Shown here piece after piece: positions 1 to 8,245 of a DNA stretch of 64,000 nucleotides. Made by a program: the position numbers and the translations under genes. Every line of letters starts with the position of its first letter. Within the stretch, counting starts at the first letter, position 1. The notes beneath the pieces are model-generated. The model made no database searches and was not told the DNA's origin. It saw only the letters and a list, made by a program, of their open reading frames with translations. Source of the DNA: Lachnospiraceae bacterium AM48-27BH (GTDB lineage: Bacteria; Bacillota; Clostridia; Lachnospirales; Lachnospiraceae); contig QUFC01000002.1 of NCBI GenBank assembly GCA_003478355.1, positions 1-64,000 on the forward strand, written 5' to 3'.

Positions 1-144
1 CTTTCAGATAAATCTCAATCTCTGCTGATAAAATTTTCCTGCGATATTTCACAGACCACACCACATGGTAATTAATATTATATACACAAGTTCTCGAATG
101 TATTAAATTTTCTTTCATACACATAGTATACTACTATATAGAAA

Positions 145-190
145 GAAACGCAAGCAAAATCGAACAAACTTTCGATTTTGCTTGCGTTTC
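145..190. repeat. Perfect 20-bp inverted repeat
   Basis: Two perfectly complementary 20-nt arms (145-164 and 171-190) enclose a 6-nt loop. Neither strand has a convincing T-run after the stem, so it is not a textbook terminator. It may be a bidirectional terminator or a structured end of a transcript from outside the window. Confidence 0.6.
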
Positions 191-304
191 AGACACTTTC
201 ATCTCGGCAATTGAATAACCGAGGATTCTCGCTTATTATCCTAAAAAGAGGATTAAAAATGTTACATTCCTAGTTTTCTTATCACAAGTTGCTTCATAAA
301 TTCG

Positions 305-333
305 TTGCATAATTTAGATATTCTGTGTATGCT
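305..333 (+). promoter_or_regulatory. Sigma-A-type promoter of a non-coding unit
   Basis: A -35 TTGCAT (305-310) and a -10 TATGCT (328-333) are separated by 17 nt. Transcription would start near 340 and run into the terminator at 446-487. No gene lies downstream on this strand. Confidence 0.5.
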
Positions 334-339
334 ATAGTT

Positions 340-490
340 AGTAGATGGGCTATATGCCTATCATGTGGACTGACACATAAAATCTGAATTTCTCTCCGGA
401 CTTCGGGTGCCGGACAGTTGGCTGGCAACGGAAAAATCAGTCATTAAAGGAAGGTGTCATCTGCTACGGCAAAGGAACCTTCCTTTTAAA
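340..490 (+). ncRNA. Candidate structured small RNA or orphan riboswitch
   Basis: A transcript of about 150 nt is bounded by a promoter-like sequence and a strong terminator. It can fold into successive short hairpins: ATGTG/CACAT, then TCCGG/CCGGA, then GTTG/CAAC, then a 10-bp terminator stem. There is no credible reading frame. I could not match it to a riboswitch or housekeeping RNA that I know. It could be an independent sRNA, or a leader whose gene has been lost, since the 350 nt that follow hold no + strand gene. Confidence 0.4.
446..487 (+). terminator. Intrinsic terminator of the 340-490 unit
   Basis: The stem AAAGGAAGGT (446-455) pairs with ACCTTCCTTT (477-486) around a 21-nt loop, and a T-rich tail follows. 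Confidence 0.75.
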
Positions 491-842
491 TTTGCCAAAA
501 TGCAATAGATATAAGGATTTCAATTATGACTAAAAACAGGCAATAGTGATCACCACAAAATGAGCCAAACAGTATCAACATCTTGACATGTTCTGAAATC
601 ATCGGCATCTCTATTTCCTAAAATTGAAATGTGCGGTCGACCTCGGGCATTTCCGTGACCGGCCTCATGTGTTTTATATCTACAAACAGGTGAGTAAATT
701 CTGTGATTGTATAAAGATATACATTTTCCATTTTGGGGAACATATCCAAAATGGACTTTATGCTATAATCCTTGTATCTAAGCCATTTATTAACCACTAA
801 CTATAAAGTACAAAATTTTTCTAAACATCAGGACATCATTTT
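490..842. other. Non-coding stretch with two hairpins
   Basis: I see no credible gene here. A GC-rich hairpin (CGGTC/GACCG, about 633-656) and a 10-bp perfect inverted repeat (727-736 with 746-755) stand out from the AT-rich background. Neither has a clear T-run. A short + strand reading frame starting at 772 overlaps the end of the minus-strand gene and has no gene-like features. Confidence 0.4.
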
Positions 843-956
843 CTATACATCCTGCTCTTCTGCTTTGTCATCAGTGATTGCTACGTTTTCTCTATTGTCT
901 TCCGCATCCGGATTCTGGGCTTCTTCTGAGGAAAAATCATCATCTGTCAGCTCAAA
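843..956 (-). other. In-frame acidic extension beyond the S-component stop codon
   Basis: After the TGA of the S component, the same frame continues for 37 codons to a TAG at 843-845. The encoded peptide is strongly acidic (many D and E, almost no hydrophobic residues) and looks like real protein sequence. It could be an ancestral tail cut off by a nonsense mutation, or a readthrough product. Confidence 0.35.
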
Positions 957-1496
957 TCATGAAGTAAAACAAACAATTCCGGCCTTATCCAGAGAAGCCA
1001 TTACTACCGGAATTAAAATAAGCTGAAGAATAATTGCTGGAATAGAATTTACAAAAGCTATGGTAATAAAAGCCTGGAATGTAAAAGCCCCACCTGTTAC
1101 TCCTAACATAATGACCTGCGCAATTCCCCATACAATACGTCCTGCTAACATTGCTGTGATCAGACTGATATATACAGCCATTGTATTCTTGCGTGGAAAA
1201 CGACTATATACCAGAGCAATTACGAAACCATAAGTTCCTAATTCAAATGCCATACCTGTTGCGTTTGGGAACAGAGCGGGCATTCCAAACAGGACGGAAC
1301 GCACTAATGGAAGCAAAAAGCCGACGATCAGGCCATATTTCCATCCTACGATCAAGCCACAGAACAATACTGGAATGTGCATCGGGGAAAGCATCTTGCC
1401 AATGGCTGGAATCTGTCCGATCAAAAATGGGAGCACAATTCCAAGGGCGAAAAACATCGCGGATATGGTTAAATTTTTTGTATTTTCTCTAGTCAT
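957..1496 (-). CDS. ECF transporter S component (substrate-binding membrane subunit)
   Basis: A 179-residue, very hydrophobic protein with about six membrane helices, the size and shape of S components of energy-coupling-factor vitamin transporters. It would bind the substrate and dock to a shared ECF A/A'/T module that is not in this window. The substrate cannot be read from the sequence. Its place just downstream of larC on the same strand suggests a link to the nickel-pincer cofactor, whose biosynthesis starts from a nicotinate dinucleotide, so a niacin-type substrate is possible but only a guess. A start at 1496 is supported by a GGAGATCC-type ribosome site. The frame stays open beyond the TGA stop for an acidic tail ending at 843-845. 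Confidence 0.8.
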   Translation of the reverse strand: MTRENTKNLTISAMFFALGIVLPFLIGQIPAIGKMLSPMHIPVLFCGLIVGWKYGLIVGFLLPLVRSVLFGMPALFPNATGMAFELGTYGFVIALVYSRFPRKNTMAVYISLITAMLAGRIVWGIAQVIMLGVTGGAFTFQAFITIAFVNSIPAIILQLILIPVVMASLDKAGIVCFTS

Positions 1497-1597
1497 AACG
1501 GATCTCCTTTATGTGTTTTTTATCTTTTGCCTTCTAACTTCTGTTCTATTGCAGTCAGTTCAGCAGGTACACAAGTCTGTCAAACATTTTCATCATT

Positions 1598-1852
1598 CTA
1601 TAGTAACTGCTCTGCAGCAGCTTTTACAATACGGAATGTCTGATCAAAGGTTTTATGATGCTCTTTTGCCAACTGTCTGACACAGTCATATTCTGGATAT
1701 GCTTTCTTCATTCCTTTATAGGAACAGATTTTCACCATTGCTTTTCCCAGTTCGGTCTCTACTTCTTTCATTTCTCTAGGGAGTTCACAACGTTTTAAAT
1801 CAAAGCGGCGGATTCCGATGGTGGTCGTCTCATAGAATACAATCTCTTCCAT
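1598..1852 (-). CDS. larC: LarC C-terminal part (larC2), nickel-pincer cofactor synthesis
   Basis: An 84-residue frame carrying the conserved LarC C-terminal motif around ETTTIGIRR. It lies in the -1 frame relative to the 441-residue N-terminal frame and overlaps it by 58 nt. In LarC from Lactobacillus the two parts are joined by programmed ribosomal frameshifting, and the arrangement here is the same type. The protein inserts nickel into the pyridinium-based pincer cofactor of lactate racemase and related enzymes, using CTP. It could also be made separately from the internal ATG at 1852. Confidence 0.8.
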   Translation of the reverse strand: MEEIVFYETTTIGIRRFDLKRCELPREMKEVETELGKAMVKICSYKGMKKAYPEYDCVRQLAKEHHKTFDQTFRIVKAAAEQLL

Positions 1853-3120
1853 CTTTCTACATCAGCTTTTTTGCAGATCACATTCAGCTGATAGGCTGGA
1901 CGGTTCTTTTTCATAAAGACAGGTGTATAATGAACATCTTTGGCTCCGGCATCAAACAACTGATCCATCACATATCCTAACTCTTCCCCACTACAATCAT
2001 CGATATTGGTCTCTAATTTCACAGTTCCTTCTTTTTCAGCAGGGGCTGCTACTGCGTCTGTTCCAGACTCTGCTTTTTCACCTTCTGTTGTTTCAAGAAT
2101 CATCACTCTCAGGATACTCGGACGATCATACGCACGTTTTCCAGCACCCAGACCCGTTTTTATGATTTTGAAGTGTTTTGGAAGCTTTTCCTCTGTGCGG
2201 ATTGCTGCTGCAATTGCTGCACCGGTTGGTGTTACCAGCTCTCCTTCTGTCTCCGTGATCTGCAGATCTAATCCATGAGCCGCTACGATATTGACAACTG
2301 CCGGAACCGGGATCGGAAGGAGTCCATGCTGACACCGGATCATTCCATGTCCTTCTGCCAATTCCTGGATCACAACATCCTGGATTCCAAGATTATCCAG
2401 ACAAACTGCCGCTCCGACGATATCCACGATGGAATCTACAGCTCCAACCTCATGGAAATGGACATTTTCCAAAGTTGTACCATGCGCTTTGGCTTCTGCC
2501 TCGCCTAGAATTGTGAAAATCTTCACAGCCAGTTTTCTTGCAGTATCAGAGAGCTCCGCTTCTGCGAGAATATCCATTACTTCATGCATTCCACGATGCT
2601 CATGCGCATGATAGTGTTCATGATGGTCATGATCATGAGTATGTTCTCCTTCGTGACTGTGGTCATGGTGATGATGTTCGTGCGTATGATCTCCAGATTC
2701 TGCCCCGCAAGCATGGACATGAGAATGCTCATGATCCTCCTCGTGGCTATGTTCGTGATAATGCTCATGGCCTTCTTCATGACTGTGTTCGTGATGATGC
2801 TCATGGTCTCCCTCGTAGCTATGTTCGTGGCTGTGATCATGAGCATGGTGATGATTGTGGTCATCATGGCTATGATCGTGACCATGAAGGTATTCCATAT
2901 CATGATCATGGTTTTCATGCTCAGCATCCAGAATGACATTAAAATCACAGCAATCAAGCCCAGATTTGCTTACACGGGAGATCTCAATCCCATAACCGCT
3001 TAACGGAAGGCTGGCCAACGCTTTTCTTAATACAGCTTCATCGGCTCCCAGATCCAGAAGCGATGCAACTGTCATATCACCACTGATTCCTGATGCACAT
3101 TCAAAGTACAGTTTTTTCAT
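1795..3120 (-). CDS. larC: LarC N-terminal part with a very long histidine-rich insert
   Basis: Residues 1-70 and about 185-430 match LarC, the CTP-dependent nickel insertase of the lactate racemase cofactor pathway. The N-terminal motif YFECASGISGDM and the VHFHEVGAVDSIVDIVG motif are intact. Between them lies a run of roughly 110 residues with nearly 50 histidines alternating with D, E and S, much longer than the short His stretch usual for the family. It probably stores or binds nickel. The frame then ends in a tail (YSMRRPPSESAALI) that is not LarC-like, while the true C-terminus continues in the -1 frame at 1852. No other lar genes are visible. Confidence 0.88.
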   Translation of the reverse strand: MKKLYFECASGISGDMTVASLLDLGADEAVLRKALASLPLSGYGIEISRVSKSGLDCCDFNVILDAEHENHDHDMEYLHGHDHSHDDHNHHHAHDHSHEHSYEGDHEHHHEHSHEEGHEHYHEHSHEEDHEHSHVHACGAESGDHTHEHHHHDHSHEGEHTHDHDHHEHYHAHEHRGMHEVMDILAEAELSDTARKLAVKIFTILGEAEAKAHGTTLENVHFHEVGAVDSIVDIVGAAVCLDNLGIQDVVIQELAEGHGMIRCQHGLLPIPVPAVVNIVAAHGLDLQITETEGELVTPTGAAIAAAIRTEEKLPKHFKIIKTGLGAGKRAYDRPSILRVMILETTEGEKAESGTDAVAAPAEKEGTVKLETNIDDCSGEELGYVMDQLFDAGAKDVHYTPVFMKKNRPAYQLNVICKKADVERWKRLYSMRRPPSESAALI

Positions 3121-3253
3121 ATTCTGATACTCTCCTTTTTTGATTTATCATTCCAGGCAGAAACAGGAAACCTGATCTTCCGACCGCCTGAATATTCCAA
3201 TAACTTTTAATTTCTTCTAACTTTACTCATAAGTAATTCCTCTCCAAAAGAAA

Positions 3254-3298
3254 AAGATCACCAAAACAAACAGAGTTCTCTCTGTGTCTGGTGATCTT
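3254..3298 (-). terminator. Intrinsic terminator between yneA and larC
   Basis: The stem AAGATCACCA (3254-3263) pairs with TGGTGATCTT (3289-3298) and encloses an inner CAGAG/CTCTG stem. On the minus strand it is followed by TTTTTCTTTT. It ends the yneA-like transcript before larC. The rest of 3121-3523 shows only a 7-codon frame with a good ribosome site near 3232 and nothing else clear. Confidence 0.8.
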
Positions 3299-3523
3299 CC
3301 TGATCACAATCTTATCTGTCGTATCGATTGTATATTGACATCAAATCATAAGATTTACCTTAAATTCGATTTATGTGATATGCAATACAGCTTCTACTGT
3401 CAAAAAACACTTCTGTGCCTTCGTCAAATCAACTTTCTCAAGTATAACACAGAACGAATGTTTCTGTCAATCGTCGGCACAGTTCCTGATCTGATCCTGA
3501 TAGTATCCAATCTAGATCCGATC

Positions 3524-3835
3524 TTAATCCGAACACTTTTTTACTTCCTGATACATTATCGTCAGATAGTTTCCGGCATGAATTGTATCATCTTTTAAAG
3601 AATTCATCTGACGGAGCTTTTCTACATATTGTACGATTGTCAAATCTGTATCTGGCGCATACTGCTCTGCAAGATCCCAAAGAGTGTCCCCGGTTCTTAT
3701 TCGAACACTCTTATAATAGGTAAGACGTACCGTCTCCTCCGGTCCCTCTGCCATGGCGTTACCTAACGCATCACCGCACATTCCAGAACCCAAAATCAAC
3801 AATACCGCTAATAACAGGATTATCACTTTCTTCAT
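3524..3835 (-). CDS. yneA: YneA-like SOS cell-division suppressor (LysM domain)
   Basis: About 103 residues: an N-terminal membrane or signal segment (residues 1-20), then a LysM-type domain with the IRTGDTLWDLAEQY motif. In Bacillus the LysM protein YneA is encoded divergently from lexA, is induced by DNA damage and blocks septation. The same divergent layout, the same size and shared LexA boxes are seen here. The ATG at 3835 is preferred to the upstream ATG at 3853 because GAGGAGG lies 6-12 nt before it. Sequence similarity alone in this family is weak, so the name rests mainly on domain and context. Confidence 0.75.
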   Translation of the reverse strand: MKKVIILLLAVLLILGSGMCGDALGNAMAEGPEETVRLTYYKSVRIRTGDTLWDLAEQYAPDTDLTIVQYVEKLRQMNSLKDDTIHAGNYLTIMYQEVKKCSD

Positions 3836-3895
3836 ACTCTGTCCTCCTCGCATATATGCCCATTCACGAACAATATTCCTCTATCGTTTCTTTAT

Positions 3896-3982
3896 CGAAC
3901 ACGTGTTTGCTTACAATCTTATTATAGGATGCGAACATATGTTTGTCAATGTTTTTTTCGTATTTTCTCGAACAAAGGTTTG
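3896..3982. promoter_or_regulatory. Three LexA (SOS) boxes in the yneA-lexA divergent promoter
   Basis: Three copies of the Gram-positive LexA operator CGAAC-N4-GTTTG are present at 3896-3909, 3932-3945 and 3969-3982. They lie between the divergent yneA-like gene and lexA, so LexA should repress both genes and itself until DNA damage. Confidence 0.92.
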
Positions 3983-4049
3983 CATTTTTGTAAAACCTAT
4001 GGTAGTATAAGAATGAAAGAATATATGTTCGTGAAACGGAGGTTATCAT

Positions 4050-4667
4050 ATGGCACAGGGCAAGATTACGCCTAAACAGGAAGAAATATTAGAATATATT
4101 AAAGACTGTATTTTGAAGAAAGGATATCCGCCGTCTGTACGTGAAATATGTGAAGCGGTCTCCTTAAAGTCCACATCTTCCGTACATTCCCATCTGGAAA
4201 GTCTGGAAAAGAACGGTTATATCCATCGCGATCCGACAAAGCCTCGTACCATTGAGATCATTGACGACTGCTTTAACTTAACCAGACGTGAACTGGTGAA
4301 CGTTCCTTTGGTTGGTACCATTGCTGCCGGTGAACCGATTCTGGCGCAGGAACGAATTGAGAATTATTTCCCGATTCCAGTAGAGATGCTTCCTAATGAA
4401 CAGGCATTTATGCTTCGCGTAAAGGGTGAAAGCATGATCAAAGCCGGTATTTTTGATGGTGATCAGATCATTGTAAAACAACAGAATTACGCAAGAAATG
4501 GGGAGATTGTTGTTGCTATGATCGATGATGGCGCAACCGTAAAGCGCTTCTACAAAGAAAATGGGCATTACCGCCTTCAGCCAGAAAACGACGCTTTAGA
4601 TCCGATCATCGTAGATCACGTTGAAGTTCTTGGCGTTGTAATCGGTTTATTCCGAATCATGCAGTAA
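4050..4667 (+). CDS. lexA: LexA repressor, SOS regulator
   Basis: 205 residues, normal LexA length. The N-terminal winged-helix DNA-binding domain (about 1-65) contains ILEYIKDCILKKGYPPSVRE. The C-terminal S24 self-cleavage domain has the Ala-Gly cleavage site (VGTIAAGEPILA), the catalytic serine in GESMIKAGIFDGD and the catalytic lysine in GATVKRFY. RecA-bound filaments trigger its autocleavage. Three LexA boxes lie directly upstream, so it is autoregulated. The ATG at 4050 has a GGAGG ribosome site. Confidence 0.97.
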   Translation: MAQGKITPKQEEILEYIKDCILKKGYPPSVREICEAVSLKSTSSVHSHLESLEKNGYIHRDPTKPRTIEIIDDCFNLTRRELVNVPLVGTIAAGEPILAQERIENYFPIPVEMLPNEQAFMLRVKGESMIKAGIFDGDQIIVKQQNYARNGEIVVAMIDDGATVKRFYKENGHYRLQPENDALDPIIVDHVEVLGVVIGLFRIMQ

Positions 4668-4688
4668 TCATGATAATAAAAGCAAATC

Positions 4689-4723
4689 AGGCGAGTTTAC
4701 ATAAAATTATTATGTACTCGCCT
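4689..4723. terminator. Bidirectional terminator-like hairpin after lexA
   Basis: AGGCGAG (4689-4695) and a following ACATAA arm pair with TTATGTA-CTCGCCT (ending 4723). It sits between the convergent lexA and antiporter genes. Neither side has a long T-run. Confidence 0.55.
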
Positions 4724-4761
4724 ATTCTGAATTCTATATTTCCTAATGGAAATTCTATGTT

Positions 4762-5688
4762 TTATTTGCACAAATAAATAAAATAACCGGCATAACACAA
4801 TAGCATAACGATTCCGCAATTTTTACGAAGTTCTTTATAACGAATGGTTCCTGCCCACAACAGTACACCACTGAATATCGCAACGATTGTATCTATCACA
4901 AATTTCTGATCAAACGGAACATTACAGATCAGTGCAGTTGTTCCAATTACAAACAGAATATTAAAGATATTACTTCCCACAATATTACCAATGGCAATAT
5001 CCGCATTTCCTCTTCTGGCTGCAGTAACGGAAGTCATCAGTTCTGGAAGTGATGTTCCGAAAGCAACAATTGTAAGACCAATAAATCGTTCGCTCATTCC
5101 AAAATATCTTGCAATCTCGGTTGCTCCCTCTACTGCAAAATCGCTTCCTTTAACCACCAGAATTCCTCCAATTATGATACCTAATACTCCCTTCCATAGA
5201 GGAAGCTCTTTTATCTCTTCTTCATCCTGGACTGATCCTTTTTTAGAGATCACGAACAAATATCCAAGAAATATAAGAAACAACAGCCAGAACAAAATGC
5301 CCTCCAGGAAAGTGATCTGATTTCCTGTTATTCCAAATGCCATAAGGATTATGGTAATACCGATCATAAACGGAATTTCATAGCGGAATGTGGTTTTCTG
5401 TATCCTTACATTAGTAAGAACTGCAGTAATTCCAAGAATGATCAGGATATTTAAAATATTACTCCCGACCACATTTCCAATGGAAATCCCCGCGCTGCCG
5501 CTTAACGCTGATGTGATACTGACTGCCGCTTCCGGCATACTAGTTCCCATAGCCACGATCGTTAGTCCGATAACCAATTGGGGAATCCCAAGTTTTTTAG
5601 CAATTCCCGCAGCCCCTTCCACGAACCAGTCCGCGCCTTTCACCAAAAATACAAATCCTACTGTTAGTAACAATACATGTAACATCAT
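4762..5688 (-). CDS. CaCA-family cation antiporter, probably a manganese exporter
   Basis: 308 residues with about ten membrane helices arranged as two homologous Na/Ca-exchanger repeats. Each repeat holds the signature region: VAMGTSMPEAAVSI near residue 45 and VAFGTSLPELMTSV near residue 205. The family exchanges Ca2+ or other divalent cations for Na+ or H+. A yybP-ykoY manganese-sensing riboswitch lies directly upstream, so the physiological substrate is more likely Mn2+ (or Ca2+/Mn2+). It is a single-gene unit. Confidence 0.88.
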   Translation of the reverse strand: MMLHVLLLTVGFVFLVKGADWFVEGAAGIAKKLGIPQLVIGLTIVAMGTSMPEAAVSITSALSGSAGISIGNVVGSNILNILIILGITAVLTNVRIQKTTFRYEIPFMIGITIILMAFGITGNQITFLEGILFWLLFLIFLGYLFVISKKGSVQDEEEIKELPLWKGVLGIIIGGILVVKGSDFAVEGATEIARYFGMSERFIGLTIVAFGTSLPELMTSVTAARRGNADIAIGNIVGSNIFNILFVIGTTALICNVPFDQKFVIDTIVAIFSGVLLWAGTIRYKELRKNCGIVMLLCYAGYFIYLCK

Positions 5689-5729
5689 TGCACGCCACCT
5701 CTTTCTTGTTTTTTGCCTGCAGTAGGCAT

Positions 5730-5771
5730 AAAAAAAGAGACTTCTACTGCAGACATTACAGTAAAAGTCTC
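5730..5771 (-). terminator. Riboswitch expression-platform terminator
   Basis: GAGACTTTTACTG pairs with CAGTAGAAGTCTC (minus strand, 5771 to 5737) and a T7 run follows. It overlaps the 3' end of the riboswitch aptamer. Confidence 0.85.
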
Positions 5772-5857
5772 GCTATTTAATCACTTTCCGAGTTATTGTC
5801 TCCAACAACTGTACTGACGGATAAGCGAACACGTATGGCTAGCTACTCCCTTTTCTT
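5730..5857 (-). ncRNA. yybP-ykoY manganese riboswitch
   Basis: On the minus strand the leader starts GGGAGTAGC, continues with CATACG and CGTCAGTACAG segments and ends GCGAGAC. This layout fits the yybP-ykoY (Mn2+) aptamer. GAGAC is also the 5' arm of an intrinsic terminator (5737-5771) followed by seven T residues. Mn2+ binding would keep GAGAC in the aptamer and let transcription run into the antiporter gene. Confidence 0.8.
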
Positions 5858-5889
5858 TAATTGGATTTTATCAATATTTTTTTCAAAAG

Positions 5890-6541
5890 TCAATCATTTT
5901 CTGCTGGTTCTGGCATCACTCGAAGAGCACCTCTTCTGGTTGTAATAATTGATGCTGCTGCATTCGCAAACACAAGCATCTCTTCCATATCCTGTCGGCT
6001 CAGGTTTTGATATCCCTTCTTCAAAATCTGATGCAGCATACAGCCCATAAAGGCATCTCCCGCACCGGTTGTTTCAATCGTATTTTCATTCAAAAATGCC
6101 GGAGCCTCTGTCGTCTTCTCTCCACAATAAGCACGACTGCCGTCTTTTCCCAACGATAAAAGAATCAGAGAAATCTGGAATTCTGTCCGAAGCTTTCTTA
6201 TGGCCTTCTCATAATCCTGTTCCTCGCTCTCCCATAAAGGTTTTCTTAAGTTCGGACCAAAAGAAATCCAGACACCCGCTTTCTCAGCTGCCTCAATAGC
6301 ATTCATGGTTGCCATTTTCACCGGCTCATCTGTAAGAGAAAGGGAGCTGTAATCCAAAACCATCCTGACCAACTTTACCAATAAAAGCCGTTTTCCTTCC
6401 CAGCTTTTGTAACATGGCAAGCACATTACATGGGGCTCCTCCCGGATTAGCTTCAAAAATCGGATTTCCCTGTTCACTATATCCATTTTGTGTAAAGTCA
6501 ATAAGTAATTCGCCCATTGCTACAACATCATATTTTTCCAT
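5890..6541 (-). pseudogene. scrK: Fructokinase (PfkB family), internally deleted
   Basis: The N-terminal piece (start 6541) has VVAMGELLIDFTQNG and the substrate motif NPGGAPCNVLAML, and stops being kinase-like after GQDGFG. The C-terminal piece, in another frame, resumes at SSLSLTDEP and keeps the ATP/catalytic motif ETTGAGDAFMG. Roughly 75 residues are missing between them near 6360, and the frame shifts at the joint. It would have phosphorylated fructose released by the GH32 enzyme encoded just upstream (the stop and start codons share one base). The deletion is too large to be a read error. Confidence 0.88.
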
Positions 6542-8006
6542 TACTTTACCTCAATATCATATTTGGTTACATCCAAATGTGTGTTTCCATTACTTGCAAA
6601 ACTAATTCCAGAAGCATCTACCGGTGTATAAATCAGTGAGGTCATTACCTGTTCCCCATCATTTACGAATATCTCCACAGAAAATCTGTCTACTAAAATT
6701 CTCAGGTTTATCACATCTTTTTTATCTGAGACATACATACTGCGTGTACTTATTGTATCCTTCTTGAAACCAGAATGAGTCCGGTCAAATGTAAGTGTTT
6801 TTTCATCCTTGTCATAGATTATTTCTGAATAGTACTTTTCATCCGCAGCCAGTTTTATTCTAAATTTTCCATATTCATTTCCTTTAAGAGCTATTTCCAG
6901 ATCGATACTTCTTCCACTAATGCATTTCAATTCTGTCTCTTCGTGAATACAAATATTATCGTAACTTATAACATTGCTGCGATAATTTTCAAGCTCACGC
7001 ACTGGCTTCTGACAAATTCTTCCTCCCTTCATTGATAACTCTCTCGGAACAGTCATCATACCAGAATATCGCTGAGTATCCGGATACATCGGATTATCCC
7101 ATGACTGCATCCAGCCAATCAAAATCCTTCTTCCATCCTCTGTCTCCATAGTCTGCGGTGCATAGAAATCAAGTCCATAATCTACGCACTGTACTTTTTC
7201 TCTCGTAAACTTCAGCATTTCTTTGTCATAGCTCCAATCAAAAATGCTGTATTGTTACCATTGTGAAATTCCAATCCTTCTGCTTCCATTTCCTGTGGTG
7301 AAATCATAAGAACCTGTTTTCCATCTAAAGGATAAAAATCCGGACATTCCCACATCCTTCCTATCTTATTTTCACTACGATCTAAAATTCCTGCAAATTC
7401 CCATTTTTCCGGTTTTTCTGCACAAAACAACGCAATTTGACCGCTTCCGTCACTATGGCGGCTTCCGGCAACCATATAGTATTTTCCATTTTCCTTCCAA
7501 ATCTTCGGATCTCTAAAATCTTCCAGACTACTGCCTTCTGGTAACATATCCGCAGTCACAACCGGATTATTTTTAATTTTTTCATATTCAACACCATTTC
7601 CTATTGCAACGCATTGATTCTGGCGGATACATTTTTCTCCATTTTCAACTACTTTTTCCTCTACACCTGTATAAATCAGTATCTGCTTTTCTCCATCTTC
7701 AATAGCACTACCGGAAAATACACCAAAATTGTCATAGTCCTGATCTGGTGCCAATGCTGCCGGAAGATATTCCCACTTGATAAAATCCGCACTTTTTGCA
7801 TGTCCCCAATGCATAGAATCCCAATGTGTTGCATACGGATAATACTGGAAGAATAAGTGATGTTCCCCTTTATAGTCAGAAAAACCATTCGGATCATTCA
7901 TCCAGCCGACCGGATTTGAAAAATGATATACTGGTCTGTCATCCTGTGCTACTTTCATACTCTCTTCAAGCTCATATTTTCTGGCTTTTTCTACCATTTC
8001 ACTCAT
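6541..8006 (-). pseudogene. GH32 sucrose/fructan hydrolase, frameshifted
   Basis: Together the two frames make a full-length GH32 enzyme (about 490 residues). The nucleophile motif WMNDPNG, the FRDPK motif and the ECPD acid/base motif are all intact in the N-terminal frame (8006 to 7212). The C-terminal frame (7218 to 6541) starts at KEMLKFTRE and holds the YAPQTM motif and the beta-sandwich domain. One missing base near 7230 (GGAGC|TATGAC) separates them. The start at 8006 has GAGGTGAT upstream. It would cleave sucrose or sucrose-6-phosphate. The neighbouring kinase and binding protein are also broken. Confidence 0.87.
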
Positions 8007-8022
8007 GTTTATCACCTCTGTA

Positions 8023-8205
8023 TTAATTTTCTTCTGATAATGACTCTATATATGCATCAAAATATTTCTGTTTGATCTCCAGATACTCTGAAAGTCCATA
8101 GTCCTCCATTTTTTGCAGATAGCTTTCCCATTCTTCTTCAATTCCACCATTTAAAATCCAACTTGCTTTCATTTGTTCTGCATATTTTTTGATATCAGTA
8201 TCATT
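8023..8205 (-). pseudogene. C-terminal remnant of a sugar ABC solute-binding protein
   Basis: The last 60 codons of a solute-binding protein remain (DIKKYAEQMKASWILNGG, then EYLEIKQKYFDAYIES). This C-terminus is typical of the large lipoprotein-type binding proteins of complex-sugar ABC importers. It lies just upstream of the GH32 gene, as expected for a fructan/sucrose operon. Everything before 8205 is gone and replaced by the ABC/two-component operon. Confidence 0.7.
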
Positions 8206-8219
8206 TTTCCTCTTCGTTA
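8203..8219. repeat. 17-bp direct repeat, left copy
   Basis: ATTTTTCCTCTTCGTTA occurs here and again at 13432-13448. CATATT follows in both copies, after a 15-nt insertion in the left one. The pair flanks the whole ABC/two-component operon. Confidence 0.7.
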
Positions 8220-8245
8220 AGACCTAGTTCATTACATATTACTTG

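Noticed and set aside
145..190. CRISPR or REP-type repeat
   Set aside because: Only one copy of the inverted repeat exists in the window; no spacers or arrays are present.
340..490. Cobalamin, ZTP, fluoride, c-di-GMP or T-box leader
   Set aside because: None of their conserved core sequences as I know them could be found.
1598..1852. LarC second half as an independent gene of unknown function
   Set aside because: The ETTTIGIRR motif and the overlap with the first half identify it as the LarC C-terminus.
2575..3003. Long frames on both strands across the larC histidine region
   Set aside because: They arise from the repetitive codons of the His-rich insert; no motif or ribosome site supports them.
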